Shown one piece after another: positions 26,628 to 35,584 of a DNA stretch of 64,000 nt. The stretch comes from Nodosilinea sp. FACHB-131 (GTDB lineage: Bacteria > Cyanobacteriota > Cyanobacteriia > Phormidesmidales > Phormidesmidaceae), in NCBI RefSeq assembly GCF_014695395.1, contig NZ_JACJOF010000023.1, positions 141,118 through 205,117 of the forward strand, written 5' to 3'. The notes under the pieces are model-generated. The model searched no databases and was not told where the DNA came from. It worked only from the letters and a program-made list of their open reading frames with translations. The stretch's first letter is position 1, and each line of letters begins with the position of its first letter. The position numbers and the translations under genes were made by a program.

Positions 26628-27791
26628 CTAGCTATCCTCTGGGCTAGCCGCATGGACAAGGTCAGCGTGGTCTGCATTGGCTGGGCGAACCGTGATTAGG
26701 TCAGCTGTCGGGTGCTGGACAGAATCTATCTGGTCGAGAACGACGGGTTTGCCCTGCCGAATCGATTCATGCAGGGCACAGATGATGCGGATGTCGTTAA
26801 GCCCTTCTATCCCCGATGGTTCCGGGTCTTTGTTCTGCATAACGCAGTTAGAGAAATAGGTAAACTCAGCTGCTAGCTGACTATGGGGGCCAAAGGTCTG
26901 CTGGGAGGATTCGTTATTGATGGTTAGGTGGTGAGTGATTTCTGTATCCCACGCATAGGCTGGTTCTAGCCGTAGATCGCCATTGGTGCCGATGACGTGG
27001 TAAGTCGAAACCGGACTGGCCCCAAAACTGACGGTGAAATTTGCCAGTTGCTGATCGGGAAAGCGGAGTATGACACTGATCATTTCATCGACTTCACGAA
27101 ACCGCTCTTCGCCGTTATTGGCGGCTGTAGCAAACACCTCAACGGGTTCAGCTTGAAACAGATACCGGGCGGCGTTAATGCAGTAGATGCCGATGTCTTC
27201 TAAAGCACCGCCACCAGTGGCCTTCTGGAGCCGAATATTGTTTCCCTTAACTTGTTGCGAAAAGACGGAGTTGAAAATGCGAGGTTGCCCAATTTGCCCT
27301 GATTGGACAATTTCAACCGCCTGCATATTGGCTGGGTCAAGGTGGAGGCGGTAGGCAATCATTAGCTTGACGCCGTTATTTTGGCATGCCTGAATCATGC
27401 GCTCACCTTCGGCTACGGTTGTGGCCATCGGTTTTTCGCACAGCACGTGAATACCGTGATTTGCCGCCCGCACGGTGTACTCACAGTGCAGATGGTCGGG
27501 CAACGCAATATAGACGGCATCTACCGCTCCACTTCTGAGGCAGTCTTCGTATTCTTCATAGCTGTAGGTATATTGAATTCCGTAGTTCTGGCTAAGCTCT
27601 TGCAGCTTGGTGGGGTCATCAGAAACTAAGGCCACGACTTCGGAGTTTTCAGAACTGGGGAAGGAGGGCAAGGCTGCGGTCTGGGCAAACCAGCCAAGCC
27701 CTACTACGGCGTAGCGTATGCGATTCTCTGGGGAGGATTGAATCTCTTCAGAGACAGCGCGATCGCTAAGTGAATTTTGAGACGCAGTCAT
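26628..27791 (-). CDS. Gfo/Idh/MocA-family oxidoreductase
   Basis: 387 aa from the ATG at 27791 (GGAG 10 bases upstream). The N-terminal Rossmann fold carries VVGLGWFAQTAALP (about 30-43), ALVSD, and CEKPMATTVAEGERM with the conserved Lys of the EKP motif. The C-terminal alpha/beta domain includes GGGALEDIGIYCINAARYLF. Resembles glucose-fructose oxidoreductase-like sugar dehydrogenases using NAD(P). The substrate is unknown; single-gene unit. Confidence 0.9.
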   Translation of the reverse strand: MTASQNSLSDRAVSEEIQSSPENRIRYAVVGLGWFAQTAALPSFPSSENSEVVALVSDDPTKLQELSQNYGIQYTYSYEEYEDCLRSGAVDAVYIALPDHLHCEYTVRAANHGIHVLCEKPMATTVAEGERMIQACQNNGVKLMIAYRLHLDPANMQAVEIVQSGQIGQPRIFNSVFSQQVKGNNIRLQKATGGGALEDIGIYCINAARYLFQAEPVEVFATAANNGEERFREVDEMISVILRFPDQQLANFTVSFGASPVSTYHVIGTNGDLRLEPAYAWDTEITHHLTINNESSQQTFGPHSQLAAEFTYFSNCVMQNKDPEPSGIEGLNDIRIICALHESIRQGKPVVLDQIDSVQHPTADLITVRPANADHADLVHAASPEDS

Positions 27792-28197
27792 GGTGGGAGC
27801 TCCAAGAAGACTGACACGATCGCAGCTGCTCTCCACAGCAGTGCAATCCGTAGGGATCGATGCCCTTAGGCTAAACACTAGAGCTGAGTTTGGCCTCTGA
27901 CAAGTGAGGCAGATTGACCATGGCTATAGCTCTGCCTTTAGTTAGAAAGAAATCAACATATTGCCTTGGAAGCGACTGAGATTGACGCTTAAAAAGCTTA
28001 GGTGGAGATTTAAGGTAACGAGTTGTATCAAACTAGCTAGATAGCGGTAGTTGAGCGATCGCCAAAGGTTTTAAAGAACCACTCTCGAACCAGAAAAAAT
28101 ACTGTATCTGCGGGCTGATGAGGATTATTGGCAAAAGGCGAAGGATGGAACTAGGCACACACGTAACGCCCTGCATCCGGTTGGCTAGGAGACCCTA
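27792..28197. other. Divergent intergenic region
   Basis: 406 bases between divergent genes (27791 minus, 28198 plus). It should hold both promoters. No clear -35/-10 pair, repeat or gene was identified. Confidence 0.4.
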
Positions 28198-28752
28198 ATG
28201 GCAGCACAACTTACCCATAGAGGCATTGGTTTTTTCGCTCAGGAAGACCAGGCAGAGCAAGCGGCTAAGGCTCTAGAATCGACTGGCTTTGCCATGAATC
28301 AGGTATCAATTTTAGCCAAACAGCTAAAAAAAGATGTGGTAGCAGGGGGGGCAACCACGGGCCACCGGGTTAAAGGCCAGGATATTAATGCCTCTCAACG
28401 CTGGTCAGAGGACGCTTTGACGGGTGCCCTCTGGGGCGGATTGTTGGGTGGGTTGAGCAGCCTAGCGATACCAGGCGCTGGAACTGTGATTGCTGTCGGT
28501 GCCCTTGGAACGGCTTTTCTAACTGTTGCGGCTGGGCAAGGGGCAGGGGCTGTTGCAACCATGAATTTAAAGGAGGGATTAAAGTCTTTAGGCCTTCCTG
28601 AAGATCAGATTGGAACTGCTTGCGATCGCCTCCTTGGCGAAGATTTTATGGTGGTAATAGATGGCACCCAGGACGAAATCAACCAGGTCGAGCCACTCCT
28701 GATAAAACACAATATTCAAGCCTGGGGCATCTACCCTAAGCCTCAGTCCTAA
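28198..28752 (+). CDS. GspM-like glycine-zipper protein
   Basis: 184 aa. N-terminal sensor-like module (IGFFAQEDQAEQAAKALESTGF), a Gly/Ala hydrophobic hairpin (ALTGALWGGLLGGLSSLAIPGAG), then LGLPEDQIGTACDRLLGEDFMVV and AWGIYPKP at the C-terminus. Module order matches the gene at 24731, although sequence identity looks low. Probably a membrane-associated stress protein; function unknown. Confidence 0.72.
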   Translation: MAAQLTHRGIGFFAQEDQAEQAAKALESTGFAMNQVSILAKQLKKDVVAGGATTGHRVKGQDINASQRWSEDALTGALWGGLLGGLSSLAIPGAGTVIAVGALGTAFLTVAAGQGAGAVATMNLKEGLKSLGLPEDQIGTACDRLLGEDFMVVIDGTQDEINQVEPLLIKHNIQAWGIYPKPQS

Positions 28753-28976
28753 ACCGAAGAGTTGTCTTAAGGTTACTTTAAGCAACCAAGTTGCCTTTTC
28801 TAAACTTTGGTATTTCTCCAAGTTTTTCATCTTGGAAATCATCAAAGCTTAGAAAATCACCGGCTTGAGTTCTGAGTTTAGACTTTGAACAAAAAGCTTG
28901 AAACTGAGCGATGAAAAGTAAAAACTCTCCGTTTTTCATCAACCCTAAACTTTAAACCCTAAACCCCAGCAAACCC

Positions 28977-29483
28977 ATGAACCCAACACAATTGAGTTAC
29001 GAACTCCGCAAAGGCAGCAGCCCCGATCTAGAGAGACGCCGTCAGATCATCGGCTTGTCCATGTTAGGAGCGGCGATCGGAGAAGTCATCACCCTATATC
29101 AAACGGGGGTAGTCAAAGAGCTACCTAGCCTACCTGGCCCACTTTTTGATGCCAATAAAGTCGATGCTTCTAACTACGCCTACAGCCGGTTCAATAGCCC
29201 CGACGGACCACTAATGACGGTTAACTACGGCATTACCGCTTGGCTAGCCTCGATGGGCGGCGAAAACCGAGGGCGAGAGCAGCCGCTGATTCCTTTAGCG
29301 ATGGGGGCTAAGCTCTTGTTTGACGCCTTTCTGACTGCGGAATTGGCACGAGAGGAATGGGCAGAAAACAAGGCTCTATGTGAGTACTGCCAAGTAGCAA
29401 CGCTGGCAACGTTTGCGTCACTTGCGATCGCAATACCAGAGATAACCACCGCCGTTCAAGCCCTGCTCGCAAAGACTGACTAA
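28977..29483 (+). CDS. Vitamin K epoxide reductase-family-like membrane protein
   Basis: 168 aa. YELRKGSSPDLERRRQIIGLSMLGAAIGEVITLYQ opens with a transmembrane helix, followed by DANKVDASNYAYSRFNSPDG, a second helix region, and ENKALCEYCQVATLATFASLAIAIPE with a CxxC (CEYC) at the start of the last helix. This layout matches a compact VKOR-like family seen next to stress genes in bacteria. Only one CxxC is present. A quinone-linked thiol redox role is inferred. Confidence 0.6.
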   Translation: MNPTQLSYELRKGSSPDLERRRQIIGLSMLGAAIGEVITLYQTGVVKELPSLPGPLFDANKVDASNYAYSRFNSPDGPLMTVNYGITAWLASMGGENRGREQPLIPLAMGAKLLFDAFLTAELAREEWAENKALCEYCQVATLATFASLAIAIPEITTAVQALLAKTD

Positions 29484-29693
29484 ACCAGTCTCTGGAATGA
29501 TCCCATCATGCCGTGCCACATTGGCCAACAGTGTAAGCACGGCTTTAGGCCAACACACAATTACGGTAGTTGGTACCAGTTGCCTATTTCAACTTCAGGA
29601 AAACGAGACACCAGTAATTTCTGCCCAAGGATAGGTAAAAAACAGAAGCTTTAGCATCAAATTAAGACACACTAAGAAGAGAAAGGTGTGGTT

Positions 29694-31337
29694 ATGGTCT
29701 CTGTTGAGTTTAAGCTGTTCGCTCCCTACAACAAGGGCGCAGTTTTGACTAGTTCCTTTACCAAAGGGAAAGACATCCCTATGGAAAAAGGAGAAGACGG
29801 CTATTTTCGCACCCAAGTTGACTTAGATGATGGTCACTACGACTACAAGTTTCGGGTTCAATCTAAAAGCTTTTTTCTAGAACCCGATCAGTGGATTGAG
29901 GTCATTGATCCAAGAGCTAGTCACGTAGACGAAAGCAATCAAACCGCTGTTTTGCATGTTAAGGACGGCGAACCTATAGTTGACGATTATGTTTGGCATC
30001 ACGATGATAAAGCACTGCCACAAAACGAAGAGCTGATCATCTACGAGGTTCTGGTTAGCGATTTTTCTGGCGGAGAGGATGATTCCGATCTGCGTGGGCA
30101 GCTTAAGCATATTACCGAAAAGCTCGACTACCTCTGCGATTTAGGGATAAATGCCATTGAGCTGATGCCGATTCAGGAATTTCCTGGTGAGCAGGGCTGG
30201 GGTTACAATACTCACCATTATTTCGCAGTAGAGTCGGCCTATGGCAGCAGCAAAGACTTTAAACATTTAGTAGATGAGTGCCATGCTCGAGGCATTCGAG
30301 TCATTCTAGATATTATTCTCAACCATTCGGGCTCTGAGGCTCCGCTGACAAAAATTGACTATAACTATTGGTACCGAAGCGAACCTAAAGACCCTGAGCA
30401 AAGTTGGGGACCAGAATTTGATTACGATCACTACGACGAAAACTTGAATCTATGTCCCGCTCAGGAATTCGTCAAAGACGTCCTGCATTTCTGGATTACG
30501 GAATACCACATTGACGGCTTCCGATTTGATGCCGTCAGCCAAATGGGCCACTTTGACTTTCTGGGACAGCTTACTGAAGAAACAAGCAAGCAGGCTCAGC
30601 CCAAACCCTTCTACAACATCGGAGAACTCATTCCCGAATCTCCCGATGCCACCAATTTAGAAGGCCCCCTCGATGCCTGCTGGCGCGATGGATTTCTGCA
30701 CCAGCTGCTGCCTGTGCTGTGGGGAGATGAGACCAGTATAGATACCGTTAAGGAGCTAATTGATGCCAAGCAGTCAGGCTATTTAGGGGCTGTCAACGCC
30801 ATTAACTATCTCAGCAACCACGACCACGATCGCTTAATGGTGCAGCTCGCCAACCATGAAATCTTTGACGAAACCGCCTTTAAGCGAGCGAAACTAGGGG
30901 CCGTTTTGGTGATGACTGCTATGGGCGTGCCCTTGATCTGGATGGGAGAAGAGTTTGGGGCCCACCAACCCAAAACCCTGGAATCAGCCAAAATTGATTG
31001 GACACTGCTGAAGAACGATCGCAACCATGACCTGATGCAGCACTACCGAGGTCTGATTAATCTTCGCAAAGACAACTATGCCCTGCGCACCGAAAATGTA
31101 GAGTTTTTCTACGAGGATCCAGATTCTAAAGTGCTGGCCTATATTCGCTGGAACGATGAGGGATCTCGTGTTGTTGTTGTCATCAATTTCTCAGACCAAT
31201 ATCTAGCTGACTACGAAGTTAAAAACTTTCCCCAGGGAAATACCTGGCACGAATGGATTAGCGACTACGATATCGAAGTGCATGATGGTGTTTGGATAAC
31301 AGATTTACCCGAATACGAGGCAAAGGTACTGGTCTAA
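29694..31337 (+). CDS. GH13 alpha-amylase-family glycosidase with N-terminal CBM48-like domain
   Basis: 547 aa from the ATG at 29694 (GAAAGG about 7 bases upstream); a GTG two codons earlier is possible. The N-terminal beta-domain (VEFKLFAPYNKGAVLTSSF) resembles CBM48. The (beta/alpha)8 barrel has IIYEVLVSDF, VILDIILNHSG, GFRFDAV with nucleophile Asp279, the acid/base Glu311 in NIGEL, and NHDHDR with Asp377. All catalytic residues are intact. Acts on alpha-glucans such as glycogen-derived maltodextrins; relation to trehalohydrolase or neopullulanase types is not settled. No signal peptide, so cytoplasmic. Confidence 0.88.
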   Translation: MVSVEFKLFAPYNKGAVLTSSFTKGKDIPMEKGEDGYFRTQVDLDDGHYDYKFRVQSKSFFLEPDQWIEVIDPRASHVDESNQTAVLHVKDGEPIVDDYVWHHDDKALPQNEELIIYEVLVSDFSGGEDDSDLRGQLKHITEKLDYLCDLGINAIELMPIQEFPGEQGWGYNTHHYFAVESAYGSSKDFKHLVDECHARGIRVILDIILNHSGSEAPLTKIDYNYWYRSEPKDPEQSWGPEFDYDHYDENLNLCPAQEFVKDVLHFWITEYHIDGFRFDAVSQMGHFDFLGQLTEETSKQAQPKPFYNIGELIPESPDATNLEGPLDACWRDGFLHQLLPVLWGDETSIDTVKELIDAKQSGYLGAVNAINYLSNHDHDRLMVQLANHEIFDETAFKRAKLGAVLVMTAMGVPLIWMGEEFGAHQPKTLESAKIDWTLLKNDRNHDLMQHYRGLINLRKDNYALRTENVEFFYEDPDSKVLAYIRWNDEGSRVVVVINFSDQYLADYEVKNFPQGNTWHEWISDYDIEVHDGVWITDLPEYEAKVLV

Positions 31338-31996
31338 AGAGTTGCCGTGAAGGAAACGACTGTGGTCCGAGTGACTGATTGAGCCTCTCTGACCTTGACA
31401 GACACAGTGACAGACTCAAGGACTTAGATTTTAGTAGAGGGTACAAGGGTGTGGCAAAAAAGATCTTTTTTGCCACACCCTTGCCAGTGAAGCAGAACCT
31501 TGAAACCTACGCCTGAGGTGTGGCATTGCTGCTGCTGCTTATTCCCCCTTAGGAAATAGGCAGATACTTCTTAAGGAAGACGAAATAGGCTGGGCTAGTC
31601 ACTAGACTCCTGGTAGAGCAAGTGTTCCCTGGTAGCCATTCCACAGAATGCTTTGTGCTGAAGGCTCTAGTCAGATCTTGATCAAAGTGCCATAGCAATG
31701 ACTATCAATCTCTGGTTGAGAGGCGGCCCCCATTTGCAAAATTTTGGAAGCTGAGCATTGTGCCTGTGTCACAACGGGCAAGAACGGAATGGCGATTCTC
31801 TAAGTAGCAACGGTGACGCCTTGTTCCAACGCTAGAAAATATGGCCCTTAGCTTTGACAACCCATGGGTTTTTCCCGTTTCCCCTTAAGGGACGTACGTG
31901 CAAGGGCAACATTTCAGTGGTTTCGAGCAGGGTTAGGCGTTGGGGACCGGTAGAGCGCTAAGGGTTGACAGTATAGTTTTGTACCTAAGAGGCAGT
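31338..31996. other. Intergenic region between GH13 and DUF2231 genes
   Basis: About 660 bases without a gene. The notable feature is the 40-bp palindrome listed separately. A TTGACA at 31966-31971 has no matching -10 box at normal spacing before the next start. Confidence 0.4.
31444..31483. repeat. Perfect 40-bp palindrome
   Basis: Two 18-base arms, CAAGGGTGTGGCAAAAAA and its exact complement, meet at a central GATC, so the whole 40 bases is self-complementary. It is about 107 bases after the GH13 stop. It may act as a bidirectional terminator, but the T-runs lie inside the stem near the apex rather than after it. Confidence 0.9.
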
Positions 31997-32557
31997 ATGG
32001 AAACACGAGAAACTCAACAAAATCAGCAGGGTGGTGATGTTCCCTATCCAAATATTCCACCGCTGATTGACAGTCGCGCCACCGAATATCATGGCACCGG
32101 TATCACCAGCACCGTAGCTATTTTGGGCCACCCAATTCATCCGATTATTGTAATTTTCCCAGTTGCATTTCTCAGCGGCGTAGCTGGTGCTGATCTGGGC
32201 TACTGGCTAACCAAAGGCGAGTTTTGGGCACAAGCTTCGATTTGGCTGTTGGGGGTGGGTCTGCTATCTGGGGTGGCCGCCGCTATCACTGGCATGTTTG
32301 ACTTCGTTCGTATTCCCAGGGCGCGCAAACGTCAGGCGGGCTGGTTGCACATGGGGCTAAACGTGGCAGTGCTGGTATTGAGCATTGGCAACTTTGCACT
32401 GCGGTTGGGCAACCCAGAAACGAATATTTTGCCAACTGGCTTAGTGTTGTCTTTGGTGGTGTCGGTGCTACTGCTGGCCAGTGGTTGGTTTGGCGGTGAG
32501 TTGATGTTCCGCCACAAGGTAGGGATTGTAGGACCAGGTGAAACCCACTTGTCCTGA
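31997..32557 (+). CDS. DUF2231 membrane protein
   Basis: 186 aa from the ATG at 31997, preceded by AGAGG. Polar N-terminus then four transmembrane helices (ILGHPIHPIIVIFPVAFLSG; IWLLGVGLLSGVAAAITGMF; MGLNVAVLVLSIGNFAL; LVLSLVVSVLLLASGWFGG). The HPIHP motif in the first helix is diagnostic of DUF2231, suggesting metal or heme binding, though function is not established. Confidence 0.85.
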   Translation: METRETQQNQQGGDVPYPNIPPLIDSRATEYHGTGITSTVAILGHPIHPIIVIFPVAFLSGVAGADLGYWLTKGEFWAQASIWLLGVGLLSGVAAAITGMFDFVRIPRARKRQAGWLHMGLNVAVLVLSIGNFALRLGNPETNILPTGLVLSLVVSVLLLASGWFGGELMFRHKVGIVGPGETHLS

Positions 32558-32717
32558 CGGAGTTGATATCGATTTATCTCAAGCTTAGTTTGACTGCCCC
32601 CAAATCCTATTGGGGCAAACCCCGTTTGATTTTAGAACGTTGCCTCTTTTGGTGTTGGGGGTGGTTGACTTCAAGATTTGGTCCGAGGCCCTAATTTAGG
32701 AAATGTAGAGATTTTTC

Positions 32718-33668
32718 ATGGAGCTTAAACCACTTAACCAGCAGGTTGTCGTTGTAGTGGGGGCCTCTAGCGGTATCGGTCGCGATGCCGCCCTAAAGTT
32801 GACCCAGCGCGGCGCTAAAGTTGTCGTGGCGGCACGCAACGAGAGCGGCTTAGCGTCGCTGGTAAAAGAAATTCAGCAGCTGGGCGGAGAGGCGATCGCC
32901 GTCACAGCCGATGTCGCCCAATTTGAGCAGGTCAGCGCGATCGCCGATGCTGCGATCGCCAGTTTTGGCCGCATCGACACCTGGGTGCACTGTGCCGCCG
33001 CCGGCATCCTCGCCCCCTTCGAGACCATGACCATTGAAGAGTTTCGTCGGGTAATTGACGTTACCCTGATGGGTCAGGTTTACGGGGCCAAGGTGGCCCT
33101 GCCCCACCTCAAACAAGCGGGACGAGGTTCGCTGATTGCCATCTCGTCTATGGAGGGGCGACGGGCACTGCCGTTGCAGAGCGCCTATTCCACAGCTAAA
33201 CACGGGCTGGAGGGCTTTCTCGAATCGCTGCGGGTAGAGCTGGAGCACGAGGGGTCTACCATCAATGTCACCAGCATTAAGCCAGCGGTGATCAACACCC
33301 CCTTCTACAACCACATGCGCACCAAAGTCGGCGTTAAGCCCACAGGCATTCCGCCCTACTACGACCCGAGCCTGGTCACCGATGCCATTCTCTATGCTGC
33401 TGAGAACCCAATCCGCGACTACATCGTGGGTGATGTCGGTCGCCTGCTTGACTGGGGCCAGCGGTTGTCGCCGGGGCTAATGGATGTTGCCCTCAACTAC
33501 GTGGGCTTTCGCGGTCAGCGCACCGACGATCTGAAAGCTCCTCAGGCTCCAGACGGACTGTTTGAGCCAATGCCGGGCTATGAGCAGGTGAAGGGAGACT
33601 TTAATCACCTCACCGTGCCCAGTCTGTCGGACTGGCTGCTCAAGCTTATATTCGGGAACCGCGTCTAA
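32718..33668 (+). CDS. Short-chain dehydrogenase/reductase
   Basis: 316 aa. Rossmann TGxxxGxG variant VGASSGIGRDAA at about 14-25, CAAAG (usual NNAG) near residue 92, catalytic Ser in SSMEGR, and YxxxK in SAYSTAKHG. The C-terminal ~80 residues extend past the core, as in SDR subfamilies acting on lipophilic or polyketide-like substrates. Substrate unknown. The aldo/keto reductase gene follows by 173 bases. Confidence 0.9.
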   Translation: MELKPLNQQVVVVVGASSGIGRDAALKLTQRGAKVVVAARNESGLASLVKEIQQLGGEAIAVTADVAQFEQVSAIADAAIASFGRIDTWVHCAAAGILAPFETMTIEEFRRVIDVTLMGQVYGAKVALPHLKQAGRGSLIAISSMEGRRALPLQSAYSTAKHGLEGFLESLRVELEHEGSTINVTSIKPAVINTPFYNHMRTKVGVKPTGIPPYYDPSLVTDAILYAAENPIRDYIVGDVGRLLDWGQRLSPGLMDVALNYVGFRGQRTDDLKAPQAPDGLFEPMPGYEQVKGDFNHLTVPSLSDWLLKLIFGNRV

Positions 33669-33841
33669 CTGACAGCAGAAAGCCCTCCGAGACAACGCTG
33701 AGGGACGGGTGGGCTGGTTGGCATAATCTGAACCCGTCCTCAGACCCAGTTTTATGGGGGTTCTGTTAGTCGCCCAGCCCCGTCAGCTCAAGCCCAGGGT
33801 TCTAGATTTTGTCTCAATTTAACCAATGAAGGAGATTTAGG

Positions 33842-34801
33842 ATGAAATATCGGCAGCTGGGGGATAGCGACCTCACCGTTTCGGAGCTGGCCCTGGGGTC
33901 GTGGTTGACCTACGGCGGTGGGGTAGAGCGGCAGCAGGCGGAAGCCTGTGTGCACAAGGCCTTTGACGTCGGCATCAACTTTATTGACACGGCCAACGTC
34001 TACGGACGTGGAGCTGCGGAGTCATTTTTAGGAGAGGTACTGCGGGGGCGCGATCGCAGCTCCTACGTGCTGGCCACTAAGGTCTTTTTTCCTATGTCGC
34101 CAAGCGATCAGGGACTGTCGGCAGCGCAAATTCACAAACAGATCGACGCCTCTTTGCAGCGCCTGGGCACCGACTATGTTGATCTCTACCAGTGCCATCG
34201 CTACGATCCTAACACGCCGCTTGAAGAAACTATGGCCGCCCTCACCGAGGTGGTGCAGCAGGGTAAAGCCCGCTATATCGGCTTTAGCGAATGGAGCCCT
34301 GCCCAGATTCAGGCGGCGCTGGACCTGCCCAACGTCGAAAAGTTTGTCTCTAGCCAGCCCCAATACTCTATGCTGTGGCGGCAGCCCGAGGCCGAAGTCT
34401 TTCCCCTCTGTGCCGACCACGGCATTGGACAAATTGTTTGGTCACCCCTAGCCCAGGGGGTGCTCACGGGCAAATACAAGCCGGGGGCTACACCGCCTTC
34501 AGACTCCCGCGCTGCCAACGACAAAATGAATGGGTTTATGAACGAGCTGAAAAGCGATCGCGTTCTTAGTGCCGTGCAAAACCTCCAGCCCATTGCCCAA
34601 AAGCTCAACCTCTCCATGGCCCAACTAGCCCTCGCCTGGATTCTGCGCGATCGGCGGGTGACATCGGCGATTATCGGTGCAAGTCGTCCCGAACAGGTGG
34701 CCGACAATGCCGCTGCCTCTGGGGTGGATCTCAGCTCTGAAGTATTGCAGGAGATCGACGGAGTACTGGCTCCGGCCCTGCCGCAGGCAGCCAGGTCGTA
34801 A
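33842..34801 (+). CDS. Aldo/keto reductase (Kv-beta/YghZ-like)
   Basis: 319 aa TIM barrel with an intact catalytic tetrad: Asp and Tyr in NFIDTANVYG, Lys in LATKVFFP, and His in YQCHRYDP. Conserved GFSEWSP and WSPLAQGVLTGKY are typical of the AKR6/7/12-like potassium-channel-beta group. NADPH-dependent reduction of carbonyls by family. GGAG precedes the start. Likely detoxification with the neighbouring SDR. Confidence 0.9.
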   Translation: MKYRQLGDSDLTVSELALGSWLTYGGGVERQQAEACVHKAFDVGINFIDTANVYGRGAAESFLGEVLRGRDRSSYVLATKVFFPMSPSDQGLSAAQIHKQIDASLQRLGTDYVDLYQCHRYDPNTPLEETMAALTEVVQQGKARYIGFSEWSPAQIQAALDLPNVEKFVSSQPQYSMLWRQPEAEVFPLCADHGIGQIVWSPLAQGVLTGKYKPGATPPSDSRAANDKMNGFMNELKSDRVLSAVQNLQPIAQKLNLSMAQLALAWILRDRRVTSAIIGASRPEQVADNAAASGVDLSSEVLQEIDGVLAPALPQAARS

Positions 34802-34965
34802 AGCGCTGAGTTTAGCTGCGATCGCCCCAGATCACTTCGCCCAACGGGGAATTGCGAATTCCTACCAAAGACTGACGGCGACGCCCAAAAAAGCTGGAAC
34901 AATTCGTTAATAGATGGGGCTTTTATTAGTGCTTGATCAAGCCGATGGTAACGGGGTGACGGGAT

Positions 34966-35019
34966 AGGGTTTAAGGTCTAGGGTTCAAGGCAGGTCATGA
35001 ACCCTAGACCTTAAACCCT
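34966..35019. repeat. Perfect 22-bp inverted repeat
   Basis: AGGGTTTAAGGTCTAGGGTTCA (34966-34987) is exactly complementary to 34998-35019, with a 10-base loop. It lies between the aldo/keto reductase and tspO genes. The CCCTAGACC/TTAAACCC words recur near 16930-17030 and 28945-28972, so it may belong to a small dispersed repeat family. Confidence 0.9.
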
Positions 35020-35096
35020 CTAATAACCTGTCACGTTTAGTTCGGCAGACTACTGGCCTCAAAAAAGTCTTATGCCGTTTAAATCCCGACCCTAAA

Positions 35097-35570
35097 ATGC
35101 ACGATAGCTGGATGATAATTGGGGGAATAACCTTCCTGGTTGCCCTGGGTAGCAGTTTTATTAGACCTCGAGATATCTCCTGGGGAAAGCGCCTCGATCG
35201 CCCCAGGTGGCTCTTCTTTGAACCCGCTATTCCGCTGATTTGGACGGTAATTTTTGCCTGCGGAGCATTCTCGGCCACCTACGTTTGGCAAGACGATCCG
35301 GGTAGTTCTAAAACCTGGCTGTTGATGGGTTTTTATCTATTGGTAGAAGTCATTACCGTCGCCTATATTCCTGCCACACTGTGGTTTAGAAGCCTGAAAG
35401 TCGGCACTGTGCTAGGTGGACTGGGGGTGGTTCTAGGCGTTGTGCTCACACTCATAGTTTTTCCGATCTCTGAGTTTGCTGCCCTGCTCCTTCTGCCCTA
35501 CGTGCTCTGGAGCCCAGTTGGCACCTACACCACTGGCCAGATGATAGACCTTAACCCCAGCGCTGGCTAG
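35097..35570 (+). CDS. TspO/MBR-family tryptophan-rich sensory protein
   Basis: 157 aa, five hydrophobic helices. Family marks: RPRWLFFEPAIPLIWTVIFACGAFSATYVW, with the RPxWxxP(E)xPxxW-type region, and PYVLWSPVGTYTTGQMIDLNP at the C-terminus. TspO proteins bind tetrapyrroles and related ligands and regulate photopigment or stress responses in Rhodobacter and cyanobacteria. crtO starts 14 bases after its stop, so the two are probably co-transcribed. No good ribosome-binding site precedes the ATG. Confidence 0.78.
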   Translation: MHDSWMIIGGITFLVALGSSFIRPRDISWGKRLDRPRWLFFEPAIPLIWTVIFACGAFSATYVWQDDPGSSKTWLLMGFYLLVEVITVAYIPATLWFRSLKVGTVLGGLGVVLGVVLTLIVFPISEFAALLLLPYVLWSPVGTYTTGQMIDLNPSAG

Positions 35571-35584
35571 TCGAGTAGTACCCT

